The position numbers and the translations under genes were made by a program. From NCBI GenBank assembly GCA_013054445.1, contig JAAMPI010000163.1:1-57541 (forward strand): 57,541 bases of DNA, in the 5' to 3' direction. Positions 24,155 to 34,741 of this stretch are shown one piece after another. This DNA is from Cudoniella acicularis. Lineage: Eukaryota > Ascomycota > Leotiomycetes > Helotiales > Helotiaceae. The first letter of the stretch is position 1. Every line of letters begins with the position of its first letter. The notes under the pieces were generated by a model. The model was not told where the DNA came from, did no database searches, and worked only from the letters and a program-made list of their open reading frames with translations.

Positions 24155-24999
24155 ATGTCCAAACCAACATTTGTTCTAGTTCCTGGAGCCTGGCATCGTC
24201 CGGAAATTTACAGCGGAGTCATCGCGTTTCTTACCAAACATGGCTACCCAAGCATTACTTTGCCATTACCATCTGCTGGGGCTACTCCACCTCACCAGGA
24301 TTTCAACGGCGACGTTGACGCAATCAGAAAGTCCCTCACTGAGCTTGTTTTGTATGAAAAAGAAGTTGTTCTTGTTGTTCACTCATACACCGGCCTTCCC
24401 GGAGGGGAAGCCCCAGAGGGTCTTGGAAAGAAGGTTCGTGAGCAAAAGGGATTGAAAGGAGGGGTCATCAGATACGTCGTAATCAATGGGTTTGCTACTC
24501 CGGCGGGATTTCAATGTGTACCCAAAGGTCAATATGACCAATTCCCCGATTGGATGAATGTAGATGTCGATGTAAGCTTGAACTGTGGTCTTTTCCCCCA
24601 AAACCCTATGCTAATGACTTATAGAAAGGAGTTGTGAATGTCTCCCTTGAAGACGCTAAGAAAATCTTCTACAATGACCTTCCTTCATATGAGGGAGATG
24701 CCTTAGCAGCCAAACTTCTGCCACAGAGCCTCGGAGTCTATTCTAGCCCTGCAACATATGCAGCATGGAGTGACATCCCCTCCACATTTCTTGTTGGGGA
24801 CACTGATCAGAGCTCTTTCACGCCTCAAGTGGTTGATATGATGATTAAAGGGGCTCAGCAGCTTCAGCCAAACGCTTTTGATGTAATCGAGCATTGCGAA
24901 AAAGGGGGCCACTGTCTCATGATAAGCTTCCCCGAAGTAAGGATAAATGGGCTCCTTGATTCTTTATTATTTCACTCCAAAAGCATGTCTCGGGAGTAG
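24155..24999 (+). CDS. Alpha/beta hydrolase (AB hydrolase-1 family, small cytosolic esterase type)
   Basis: Exons 24155-24571 and 24625-24999, joined by a 53-base GT-AG intron in phase 0, give 263 residues. The start MSKPTFVLVPGAWHRPEIY is the classic oxyanion-hole strand of this family. VVLVVHSYTGLPGGEA carries the nucleophile Ser in a variant of the usual HSYGG elbow. LVGDTDQS carries the acid and EKGGHC the catalytic His, so the triad is complete. Without the intron the first frame runs on to an unlikely tail (24572-24637), which decides the model. Close relatives include uncharacterised esterases and some polyketide-modifying hydrolases, and the substrate is unknown. It is intact, unlike the genes on either side. 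Confidence 0.88.
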
Positions 25000-26219
25000 T
25001 TTATACTCCTGACACAGGCCTTTCCGATCTTTTGGCTCTCCTGTAACTCTTGAAGCAGACTGAAATAGCTTTATGCTAACTCCTCGATCTTCTAGTGGAC
25101 AGCAAACGCTTTGAGAAGAGCAGCTGGTGAGAAATTCTAAGCTGTGTCGATCTTGTATGTTTCAATCGCTAGGTACTAGGAAATGCGATAATTTGAAACT
25201 TACGCTATCTCCATCACAGCTCCCGGGAAAGGGGTTCTTTGTAGTCTCGGGAATTAAAGACTCTGTTAGTCGTTGTCCTTGAAGGCAATCGGGGATAAAA
25301 TGTTACACTTTTGCATACACTCACAGTCAGCACAGTGATAGCAGAGATGAAATTGAATAAGAAAAATAGTATTTTTAATATGCTTTGTGTTTTGAGTAAG
25401 AAAATAGACTTGTTTCCATAAAGGGAAATGAAGACCATTTTGCTTATAAAAACTAATGTCCAAATACATTTAAATTTGTATAGCCTTTATATTTCTGCTA
25501 GAGGCTTTAATACTATCTCACAAAGTCATAAAATTATGCATGACATAAGAGGCACAAAGGAAATTACACTTTTAGATTCCTCACAGACATACGGCTGGTC
25601 CGAAGCCGTCGCCATTCATGACGCCGAAGATTATGATTTGCGCTATTTTTGCTTGAATTTGCTGCAGGAAACGTCTCATTTAGTTATTTTAGGCTCAATC
25701 CAAAAGAATTTGTGTTGTTATTTGATATTCCCTGACTTCTCTCCTGGGAACGAAACGCAGCAGGCAGCAGGTCTAAAGTAGCATGAGCAGGCTTAACTCA
25801 CTGATCAGCTCCTATTGCAACGATGCCAATATCAGAGATAGTATAAGGAATAGTCCCAAAGGGGAACCCCACAATGGGCCAAAGGCGGAGCAACGTAATT
25901 TTACCATGCAGCGGCCAGCGGCCGGCCAACGTCCCGAAAATCCTTCGAACTTCTGCATAGAGCTCAAAAACACCTTGTCTTGGGCTAAAAGGAATATTGA
26001 CAGGGATAATATGGAACTCGGTGTCTAAGGAGGGGAGGAGAATTTTATGATGAGACGGAACTGCACTCGCATTTTGTTATCCCTCGTCTTCCTTCCCCTT
26101 CCAACCTGATCAAATTTCTCATTTTCAATCACACTCAACCTCAAACTCAACAAAGAGGAATTGCCTTTCTACACTTCTTCAAAATAATTCATAAGCCTTT
26201 GACACGAGCTGGAAAAGAG
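25000..26219. other. Intergenic, unassigned
   Basis: Two plus-strand frames (25428-25781, 117 codons; 25783-26028, 81 codons) are open but show no recognisable domain. I do not call them genes. The rest has mixed composition and no visible repeat. Confidence 0.4.
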
Positions 26220-26968
26220 ATGGCCAATACTACACCAGGTTATATGCTATCCCGGGGATTCTCCGCCAATACTAGGTTCGTCTCATCATACCGCGTTGAT
26301 AATCCCAAGAAAAGAATTAATATGTTCCTTCCAGAACGACGCTTCAACACTATCTGTGGAAGGGCGGCCTCAACTATTTGCTCCATCCGAGTATTCCAAC
26401 AAGCTAAAAGGATCTAAAAATCGCGGAGATTGGTGTTGGAACCGGGTACGTGTTTACCATTATCTTTGAAGTTTTAACTACTTGAATTTTGGATCATAGT
26501 CAGTTGACGTCCCTATCTGCGTTGCATAGAATCTGGCTTATCGAGCTCGCTCGCACTCTAGGCCCCGAAGTTAAGCTTGAAGGGCTCGACATTAGCTTTG
26601 ATCAATTTCCACCTCGAGAATGGCTTCCCGGAAATGTCTCCTTAGTCAAATACGATGCCTTTTCCGAGCCACCTGCTGAGTTATTGAACACCTACGATAT
26701 CATACACGTCCAACTGCTCATAACTCTCATCAAAGACGATAACCCTGCCCCAATGTTAAAGAACCTAATAAAAATGCTCAGTAAGTCTTTCATTCCAATT
26801 TCCCAATTGGTAATTTCAAAGATTTGAACAATCCTCCAGAAGAGATAGAACTAACAACGTATAGAACCCGGAGGTTATCTGACATGGAGAGAATGGGATG
26901 TTGCAATTTGGGAGGTCATACGAGTTCAACTTGGAGCGTGTGATTACTATCGGCCAAAAGCTATTTAG
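26220..26968 (+). pseudogene. SAM-dependent methyltransferase, nonsense-mutated and truncated
   Basis: Four exons with compatible phases: 26220-26275, 26335-26445, 26530-26780 and 26865-26968. They read ANTTPGYMLSRGFSANTR, then TLQHYLWKGGLNYLLHPSIP, KIAEIGVGTGIWLIELA (SAM motif I), GLDISFDQFPPREWLP, KYDAFSEPP, YDIIHVQL, LKNLIKMLKPGGYLTWREWD and end at TAG 26966-26968. In exon 2, TAA at 26405-26407 interrupts the frame (PTS-stop-KDLKIAEI). Family members run about 100 residues further at the C-terminus, so the last stop is also premature. This is a different methyltransferase family from the one at 1921-3760. Exon phases all agree, so the gene was live until recently. Confidence 0.75.
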
Positions 26969-27875
26969 CTGATATACATGCGGATAGAGATATGAAATTA
27001 ATCATGTTAGTGGCCAAGTGGAGGGGTACTTAGCAACACTTTTGTGGTAGTTTCCTTTAAAATGAACTGACACAGTGACACTTGAGTACGATTGCTGTGG
27101 TTTAATGAGGCAATTCTTACAGTCCGTTCTAGTCATCAAGCCCATCTTTCTTGTCAATTCAAGTTAAAATCAATTTAAATCATTCTAGCAGAGGACAGAT
27201 CCCGCAACAATTCAGAGCAGTACGATGAATTCGGAAGTTACCTCGGATTGGTTTGGTGGGCCTCCGTGCTTGCGATGTAGATACACACTTTTATTTTGAA
27301 AATTTGAGAATGAGATATTTGGTTGAATTGGTTCAGCCCGTAGTTGCCAGGATTCATGTCCCCTTTCTCCATGATATAGGGGAAGTTCAGTTACGTAAAA
27401 GAAGCAAGTACCATCTTTGCCATTATTTTTCAGGTGTCAAAACACGAGTCATTACTACCATTGATCCTCGTGCCGTGGGCTGGTGACAAGACCTTCGGAC
27501 GAGGACTTGCCACCCACTTCTAGAGAAGTTGTGCAGAGCTCTAGTTGGCGATCCGCCCCTGTTCCCTTTTTGGATTGGACTGTGTATCGGCGGTGTATTA
27601 TACATGGTCATCCTTTTGTTTCGTTTGATTGTATCATTCTCTATATTAATTTCCACATTTTCATTTCCTGCTATTTTCTAAGCGGCGAGAGATATCAGTT
27701 TATTAGACCCTGCCTGTTTTCATTGGCTTACCTGAGTATCTGTGCCTGCTTCCTGCTTTGATTAACCACAATTTCATATGTTCCTCTCCCCTTTTGTAGT
27801 TATACACCCCTAAAAGACATCCTGCCTAAAAATAAATCAGGGCGCTCAGGCCCACCCAAAATTCACCGCTGAACC
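26969..27875. other. Intergenic, no gene recognised
   Basis: Probably includes the decayed 3' end of the methyltransferase, but no family text is readable. Short open frames at 27253-27486 and 27483-27761 lack motifs. The last part, pyrimidine-rich on the plus strand, is the 3' flank of the BTB gene. Confidence 0.4.
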
Positions 27876-29071
27876 TCAAACCTGAAGAAATCCCGCACAA
27901 ACTGTCCCCCCTCCCCGAGCAACCTCCATGAAACCCTCACTACAACACAACACCACAGCATTCATCGCCATTAACTGGCACACCATATTCCTTATCTCTC
28001 CACCCACATCGCCTTCCTGCACGTATACATAGCGAGCCAGATCGACAATGTCAGAGGCGTTCGTTTCAGTGAGACGGAAGGCACAGAGGGTTGTGTGGAG
28101 TTTGTGCAAGGTGAGAGATTTGAGGGTGTCGATTTGGCGGTAGTTGGCGAGGAAGAAAAGAGAGGCGTGAGCGAGGAAAATGCAGGAGCATGAGAGGGAG
28201 GGGTCGAAAATTTGATCGAATGTTAGGGTGGATGATGTGGTGTGCTCGTAGTTGTTGAGAGGTGCCAATAGCGGGTAACCCAGGTCCTTGAAGTCGACCA
28301 CAAGTCTTGGGCCAGGAAAGTAGGGGTATTTCTCTCGTCTAGAGATAGGAGATGGTGAGGTTGGTTCCTCTGCTGGAATCTCGACTGGAGGCTCTATTGG
28401 CGGTGGCTCGTCATCTTCGAAAAACGACGGTTTGCGAATTGATTTCCCTTTCTTGAGCTTCTTCATTTTCATTTTCTTGCTTGAAGAAGAGCTTCCTAAG
28501 CCAATACCAACCTCCCCCAGCACATCCTCTGATATCGTCGCTATCGTTGGTTCTTCAACTTTTTTCTCGCTTGGAACCGCGCTCACTTCATTCAAATTGC
28601 TCAAAGAGACTGCTGGGGTTGAGTCATTCGTTGTCGATCCCTTCTCCACTACAATCCTCTTTCTTGCCTCTGGAACCGTGTAATCCCCTGTGTAAGCAAA
28701 TTGCGCAAACCGCTCAAAGGTCTCCTTGCTCACATCCTCCCAAATCGTGCATCCCATTTGCGCTTCTTCCATCTCTCCCTTCATGAGAGCCCGGAGCGAG
28801 GGAGAGAGCTGGGCGACGGCATCTTCATGGACAAAGAATTCGGTTGCCTTGCCGTCTATTTCTTCGCCGATGATGAATTTGAAGATACGAGAGTTGAGGA
28901 TTCTGTACGAGGAAAGAGAGTTAGCCTTTTGAGCAGTTGTGGTTGATGGTAACCCTGTTTACAAGTTCTGGATAGGATGATTGGACGAAGGTGGAGAGTT
29001 GAGGACTTTATATTCTTCGCAGGAATTATGACAATTCGAGGAGAAACTCACTGTTGGAACGAGGCTGGCAT
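27876..29071 (-). CDS. BTB/POZ-domain protein
   Basis: Minus strand, exon 1 29071-29052 (MPASFQQ) and exon 2 28902-27876, with a GT-AG intron of 149 bases and matching phase, giving 348 residues. The BTB fold covers about residues 8-80: FKFIIGEEIDG, FFVHEDAVAQLSPSLRALMKG, WEDVSKETFERFAQFAYTGDY. A low-complexity, charged linker (KKMKMKKLKKGK, a possible nuclear signal) and Pro-rich stretch follow. The C-terminal half has helices of the type seen after the fungal BTB (SLTLHKLHTTLCAF, DIVDLARYVY). Fungal single-BTB proteins may be cullin-3 adaptors or other scaffolds; partners are unknown. The start was chosen because it is the only ATG whose splice restores the first BTB strand. Confidence 0.85.
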
Positions 29072-29926
29072 CTTGAATCTGAGTTCAAGACTTTTCTTCC
29101 AGTTATCCAAGACTCTTCGTGGGAAGAATCCCAGCGAGATATAGTAGTTTCGATGGAGACGAAGATAAAATAAAAAAGAGGCTGGTATTAATGGATGTTT
29201 GAGCTTGATGGGGGGCCGGGAAGTGTGTTGGCGCTGCAGCTGCAAGGCTCCGGTCTCGAGGCTTTGGAGCAGCCAACCGCTCTGCCTCATTTCCGTGTAA
29301 CCTTGAAATATTAGTAACTGATGATCTGATCCCTCTTACTTACCTCTAAAATAAAAAGTTGCCTCACAAATTAATTTGAAAAGGTAATCGGATAAGTAAT
29401 CGACGGAGATAGTGTTCGAATTAGAAAAAGGCTGCAAATGACAAACATTAGAAAAGTGACAAACAGTCAGAACAGGGATTGACTCGGCACGTGGTATTCA
29501 TCCAACAACCTAGGTGTGGCTTTAATTAAAGCCTCATTTCCATACAGGCTGGACATCCCAGCAGATTCGCGAAAGCCTCACTCTTGCCATTGAAAATATT
29601 CGCTCAATTCGATAAAGAAATGGAGAATTCGAAAGAAGCCTAATAGAAATGCGACGCGGGCAATGACCAGCAGCGAGAAATATAGAAGGGTTAGCACCGA
29701 AGATTGAGATTCGAAATGGAATATCCAACAAAGCAAAGTCTATTGGTTGCTTGGTTATTATAGAATAGACACAAAGACGCATGCCTGACCAGACATGATT
29801 AATACTAAAAGAGATAACCAAGGAAGAAACAAGATATAATAGATAGGGGACTTCCGAAAAGCGCCATCAACTACCAGAACAAATTTTCATCACATCCCAC
29901 AGGCCTATTCCTTCCTCAGAGCATGG
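29072..29926. other. Intergenic, no gene recognised
   Basis: Upstream flank of the BTB gene (minus strand) and downstream flank of the RA-domain fragment. Short open frames only; no motif, RNA gene or repeat seen. Confidence 0.45.
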
Positions 29927-30256
29927 TTAACTTCGCACCATGAACATGGGCTTCTTGCCTTCCTTGTCCAGTTGTTTGAAGATGATCCTTGGTTTCTCTT
30001 CCATTCCTAAACAGCGTTCCTTATCACCGTATACAATATACAATGCATATTTTTCCCATGGTGCGTTGATGTTATATTTTTTGAGCGCCGCGGGCAGAAT
30101 CTTGTGACAAGGATCTTCCATATTGACTCTAGAGTACTTGAATATGTCAACTGAGGCATTAGATGATGGTGTATCGAGGGCAGGCGTTTGTGCTCGCTTT
30201 GGCGGAGGCGCGAGTTTTGTGCTATCGCGGAAGATGCTGATGCTTGAGATTATTTG
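29927..30256 (-). CDS. Ste50-type Ras-association (RA) domain, fragment or last exon
   Basis: The minus-strand frame open from 30256 reads KLAPPPKRAQTPA, VDIFKYSRVNMEDPC, KILPAALKKYNINAPWEKY, ALYIVYGDKERCLGMEEKP, IIFKQLDKEGKKPMFMV and ends at 29927. This is closely similar in style to the RA domain of the fungal MAPK adaptor Ste50, which binds Cdc42 or Ras-type GTPases. The SAM domain that should precede it is absent, and an in-frame TAA at 30257-30259 bars extension. The frame overlaps the last codons of the Clr5-ankyrin gene on the same strand. A GT-AG intron (30313-30237, donor GTTAAC) would join the two in phase. It may therefore be a captured last exon or a dead gene fragment. The ATG at 30121 lies inside the domain and is not a convincing start. 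Confidence 0.6.
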   Translation of the reverse strand, partial: QIISSISIFRDSTKLAPPPKRAQTPALDTPSSNASVDIFKYSRVNMEDPCHKILPAALKKYNINAPWEKYALYIVYGDKERCLGMEEKPRIIFKQLDKEGKKPMFMVRS

Positions 30257-32680
30257 TTATCATTCTGCGGGAAGGAAATTACACCTGGCGACGGAGGCTT
30301 CGGAAATGTTAACGATTGAGTAGCGGTTTGTCTTTGGGCATCCAATCGTCTCAATAGAGGTAACATCCACTCGTCATAGTCGGTCGGAGAATACTTCGCT
30401 CCTGCATCAGTCAGGACCACATGACAGCTCCAAAGCAAAGCCCAAAATACGACGTTTTGGGTATTCGCGTTCATAAGCTGCTCGAGTTGCGAGAGTATTC
30501 CAACTCTATGATAGTTGCGGCTATGGATGTTTGCACCTTTTTCAAGGAGTAGCACAGTCACAGCACGGTGTCCTCGTCGTGCGGCAATGGCGAGCGCAGT
30601 GTCACCACTCCGGTCTCTCATGTGGATTTCGACTCCTAAGGTAATCATATCCTCGACTATGTCTCGGAGGTCTGAATACGAAGCGGTTTCCGGATCCTCT
30701 TCGAGTGGGCATTCATCAGGTAGTCTCCAATACTTGAGAAGGGATGTGAGAGGAGTATCCCCCGCAACGTCAATCGATGTGACACACCAAGGCCGTCGCT
30801 TTAGTCGGATCCAAGAAGATGCTAGGTTCCGGTTACTCAAAGATGGCTCGAAGTAGGCGAAGCTGGAACAAGAACCACAAAATGGAACCACCAGTGCTCT
30901 AAGAACATCGTCATGTGTGGCGTCTAGTACTTTATGGTTCGTGTCTTCGAGGAATCTGTCCACACGAAACCCTGCATTATTTTGCTAGCTGAGATTTGGT
31001 TTCATGGTTGAAAAGGTCTCGAAGAGAAAAGAAAATTTGGGCATATTTGGTAAGTGCTGAATTAATTTGTGCAAGATCGTGGAGCCGTGATGATCCGGTT
31101 TCGAGAAGGGAAAGTTGACTTCGGAAACGTGTCGCAATATTAAAATAAACTCCACCATGTCCTCGATGATTGCTAGTCCCTTTCCACAAAGAACATGTAG
31201 GAAGGTCTCTCCAAAGGTATTGCAAATAGTCACATCGACCGGCCGTTTCAATATCATGTGTCTGATCTTCCCCAACTCACCTCGCTCTACAGATGCCGCA
31301 GCACAGTGGAGCGGGGTGTTTCCATAGAAGTCCACCATGTTGACACGTGAGGGGTTAGTGTAGGTCGGGTTTCTCATCCAGACTGCACACCGGTGTTCAG
31401 GGAAGAAGCCGCATTTTTCACACGATTTATCTTCCAGTGAATTAAGCATCGATACGCAACACCAACGATTAAGTGGCGAGATATCGTGATAGCGTGGAAT
31501 TTTTGCGACAGGTTGTATCATGCTTTCCTCGTATACCTGCGATCCAAACAGGGCGTTGGGTCCAGTCTCTCTACTTATAGCCGCGCCTTGGGTCATTGGC
31601 GAGAGATCTTTCCGGGAGATGGAGCTATCAGACTCAATGACAAACGCGTCTTGATTGAAGAACTTTGAGAATAAAGAACTTGCTCGGCTCGACAAGGAGG
31701 ATAAGCTTGACCTCCAAGAGTTGCTCGAAGAAAATCGCAATACAGAGCTGATATGCTTCAAGTCAGATTCTGAATACTTGTTTGCTAATTTCTTCTCAAG
31801 ACCACGAAGCCTAGAAATCCTATTTTTTGCTTCCTTTGGGTAGCTTGATAATCGTGGTGATTGCTGCCCGGGATTCATTCGCGATCGCTGGCCTTGGTGA
31901 TCGGGCAGGCGATCCACAGGAGCGCTCGTAATATCATTGTATCCTGTGTCCTGGTTGGAGGGCAGCGACGAGCCATCCAGTAACAATAGCGAAGGGTTCA
32001 CCATTTGGGAGTTAAGTAAGTCCATAGATGTTATCATTCGCGATCGCTGGCCTTGATGATCTGGTAGGCGATCCGCAGGAGCGCTTGTAATATCATTGGA
32101 TCTTGTGTCCTGGTTGGAGGACAGCGACGAGCCATCCAGTAACAACAATGAAGGGTTCACTGTTTGGGAGTCAAGTAAGTCGGAAGAGGTTATCATTGGC
32201 GTGATTTCAGATGAAGTGTCATAGTTTCGAAAAGCCTTTGAGTAGCCTTCGAAGGAACCGGACAGGGATTTCGAAGTTGCCTGTATTATCGGTATCCTAG
32301 AACGTAAGACAGTCGTAGATCGACACCACCGTTCCTTCGAGATTCGACCTTTCTTGCATCGTCGAAGGTGGTCAAAACGCAGCTTCATGTGGTCATTATT
32401 CGAGGGGCGGAACTTTCGGTGATCCTTGCTGTAGTCCGGGGGTAGGAGCAAATGCAATCTCGTCTGGATGTCTCGCGGGCTAACATTGTCAGGCGCTGAA
32501 CGTAACGCGACCTTTAGCTTTCAAGGAGAAGACTCACCAAGGATTAAAGTTTTCAGCGGCAAGGACCTTCTGGATATCTTCTTTACTGAGCCTCGTCAGT
32601 GTATACAGACGTACTAGCTTTCTGCTCCGCGAAGGATTCCATGCATTTTTGGGCCTCCCACCGGGGCATCTTGGGGCCAT
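30250..32680 (-). pseudogene. Clr5-domain ankyrin protein with one in-frame TAG
   Basis: Exon 1 (32680-32538) starts MAPRCPGGRPKNAWNPS and carries the Clr5 domain (RKLVRLYTLTRLSKEDI, VLAAENFNP). The intron 32537-32480 joins in phase to exon 2 (CPRDIQTRLHLLLPPDYSKD). Exon 2 has a Ser-rich middle with a 159-base internal duplication, a Cys/His cluster (WCCVSML, CEKCGFFPEHRC) and ankyrin repeats (DFYGNTPLHCAAA, DHHGSTILHKLI). The frame meets TAG at 30985-30987 after 545 residues. Immediately after it the same frame runs on for 244 codons with more ankyrin text (RSGDTALAIAARRGHRA). So the TAG interrupts a protein of about 790 residues, and CAG would restore it. Clr5 was named for a fission yeast heterochromatin factor. 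It may be a pseudogene, or a truncated protein may still be made. Confidence 0.7.
31876..32193 (-). repeat. 159-base in-frame tandem duplication in the Clr5-ankyrin gene
   Basis: Two adjacent units, 31876-32034 and 32035-32193, each encode 53 residues with the same core (NPSLLLLDGSS, DITSAP.DRLPDHQGQRSR). They differ at a handful of codons, mostly by substitutions that change residues. The length is a multiple of three and keeps the frame. Confidence 0.9.
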
Positions 32681-33436
32681 TTTTGACGACAGATGTTGAT
32701 AAGGCTTGAAAACAAAGTTCCGCAAAGATGTCGATTCGAAAAGCAAGTCTGAAGAGCGAGAATTAAAGGAGCGCGAAAGCGAGTTCTTCTTTTATAATGT
32801 ATGTATGTAGGCCCTCATCTCGTCCACCTTCAGACGAGGCTGAAGGAGCATTATTATGAGCCACCTCAGACACAAAACCCATGTTTTTGCTCGATGAAAC
32901 GAGCAACGGGATTGGTTGGACTATCTACGGCCTGATAGCCTTTTTGAGATGAAACAAGTTGCGGTCAATGAACACCAATGAACAAACAGTGACCATGGTA
33001 GATATGCGGAAAGAGGGGGTGGGGGCGATATACTTGGCGCTAAATAGGGCTTGTCAAGACAGACGCGCAAAAACCCCAACTAGCAGATCAGGGCATAAAA
33101 CTGTCAGGCAATGATTCCCAGGAAACTATTCTTAACTCGCCCTTTCGGCCCATAGCTACCAAAGTTGATGATCGATGTTTCGGATGGAGTGGTCAGATGA
33201 GGCCGCGCTAGAAGACCTACGGTAAACAATCCCTAAACGGCTCAAATTTCAGGTGACTGATGTCAAGCTTTTAGGAAATAAAATCGTTCTGGAGTTGACC
33301 CTGGACGAAATACAAACTTTGAATAGATATGTGATCATAGTTCGGCTCTATAATGGCTGTGATGAAGCATATTTTTAAATTAAGCCACTGCTGAATAGAT
33401 GGAGGCTTAAATAACAGTGAAAATGATTGCGTTTGG
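32681..33436. other. Intergenic between divergent-looking flanks, no gene recognised
   Basis: Holds the upstream flank of the Clr5-ankyrin gene (minus) and the 3' flank of the amidohydrolase (minus). No motif or repeat noted. Confidence 0.45.
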
Positions 33437-34741
33437 TCAGCTCATGAAGCTAAGTGCAGCTAACACAAGAGCATCCACGCCTATGGTCATTGTAGGCTGT
33501 ATCACTGGTGCGAAGTAAGCGCTGTGGTTGATGGGGATATCCTCCCATTTCCCGCTTTTCTTTGCGTCCTCAAACTCCTTGGGGCCCACCCCTCCAAAGT
33601 TCCAATAGGTGTAAGGAACGCCTTTCCCTCCGTTTTTGTTCGGGGCCTCGGTGGCTAGAATACTGAAGTCTTCTGAGCCACCCAAAGGTGGAGATTCACT
33701 GTCATGCTCGTCTCCAAAATGTTTCGTAAAGGCTTCTGCGACATGGTTTGTGACATCGGTATCGTTGATCGTGAAAGGAAAGGCACTGGTAGCTTCCCAC
33801 AGTGGCTCTTTTGGAGCTCCACTGGCCTCGCATTCTGCCTTTACTATCCTCTTGATTGCAGTCAACACTCGTGTTCTGGTCTCAGGAAGAACTGTCCGAA
33901 CATTGATTTTGATTGTGGCTTCACTGGCAATAATGTTTTCTGTTTTGCCAGCTTGAACACTGCCAACTGTGACTACAGCAGAATCCCGAGGGTTCACCTC
34001 TCTCGAAACAACAGTCTGGAGTCGGACGATAATGTGTGCTGCCATGACCACGGGATCAATCGTCATGTGTGGCTGGCTGGCATGCCCACCTCTTCCATAA
34101 ATTGTAACTCGGAAACTATCCGCAGCAGATGCAAAAGCTCCCACACGAGTGCCGACAGTCCCGGATTTAAGAGGCATAACATGTTGTCCAAGAACCACAT
34201 CTGGAATGGGACATGCGTGCTTTTTGGGATCATATAATCCGTCAGCAATCATCGCCTTCGCCCCACCAGCACGTTCCTCATTTGGTTGGAACAATATAAT
34301 GAGGGTCCCCTTCCAATGCTTCTGCGCAGTGTGTAGAGTCTGGGCAGCAGCTAACATGCAAGCAACGTGCATGTCGTGCCCACAGGCGTGCATAACCGGA
34401 TGCTCAGTTCCATCTTCGACGTCAACCTCACGTTTTTTGCTGGCGTATGGCAGACCAGTCAACTCCTCGACAGGAAGGGCATCGGTATCTGCTCGCAGCA
34501 GGATTGTTTTCCCGTTCCCATTTTTTAGTATGCCGATCAAGCCAGTGCCACCAATGTTTGTTCTAACGTCGAAGCCATCGAGAGCTCGGAGATGCTTTGC
34601 AGCTGTTTCGGCAGCGAGGTGCTCTTGCAGAGAGAGACCTGGGTATTCGTGGAGGTGCTTGTAGATGTCTTCATAGGGTTCGAGGTCGGGTTTGGAGCTA
34701 GAAAGGATGCTAGAAACATCCCTTGCACTGTATTCTTGAAT
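33437..34741 (-). CDS. M20-family amidohydrolase/peptidase (ILR1/hippurate hydrolase-like), 5' end unresolved
   Basis: The frame is open from 34741 to the stop at 33437 (434 residues). It reads EYSARDVSSIL, LHEYPGLSLQEH, GFDVRTNIGGTGLIGIL and RADTDALPVEE. Then come the metal-binding HACGHDMH, NEERAGGAKAM, the dimerisation-domain GRGGHASQPH, and GGSEDFS near the end. All expected M20D metal ligands and the catalytic Glu pair are present, so the enzyme core is intact. Family members hydrolyse N-acyl amino acids such as IAA-amino acid conjugates or hippurate; the substrate here is unknown. There is no in-frame ATG before HACGH. The frame begins after ..TAATAG at 34742-34747, which could be an acceptor for an upstream exon, but I cannot place a good first exon. 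Alternatively the start was lost by a small indel next to the ATG at 34751-34749. Confidence 0.8.
   Translation of the reverse strand: MQEYSARDVSSILSSSKPDLEPYEDIYKHLHEYPGLSLQEHLAAETAAKHLRALDGFDVRTNIGGTGLIGILKNGNGKTILLRADTDALPVEELTGLPYASKKREVDVEDGTEHPVMHACGHDMHVACMLAAAQTLHTAQKHWKGTLIILFQPNEERAGGAKAMIADGLYDPKKHACPIPDVVLGQHVMPLKSGTVGTRVGAFASAADSFRVTIYGRGGHASQPHMTIDPVVMAAHIIVRLQTVVSREVNPRDSAVVTVGSVQAGKTENIIASEATIKINVRTVLPETRTRVLTAIKRIVKAECEASGAPKEPLWEATSAFPFTINDTDVTNHVAEAFTKHFGDEHDSESPPLGGSEDFSILATEAPNKNGGKGVPYTYWNFGGVGPKEFEDAKKSGKWEDIPINHSAYFAPVIQPTMTIGVDALVLAALSFMS

Noticed and set aside
25428..25781. Plus-strand 117-codon open frame
   Set aside because: No motif and no neighbouring exon; AT-rich start region.
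34149..34664. Plus-strand 171-codon open frame
   Set aside because: Antisense shadow of the M20 amidohydrolase gene.
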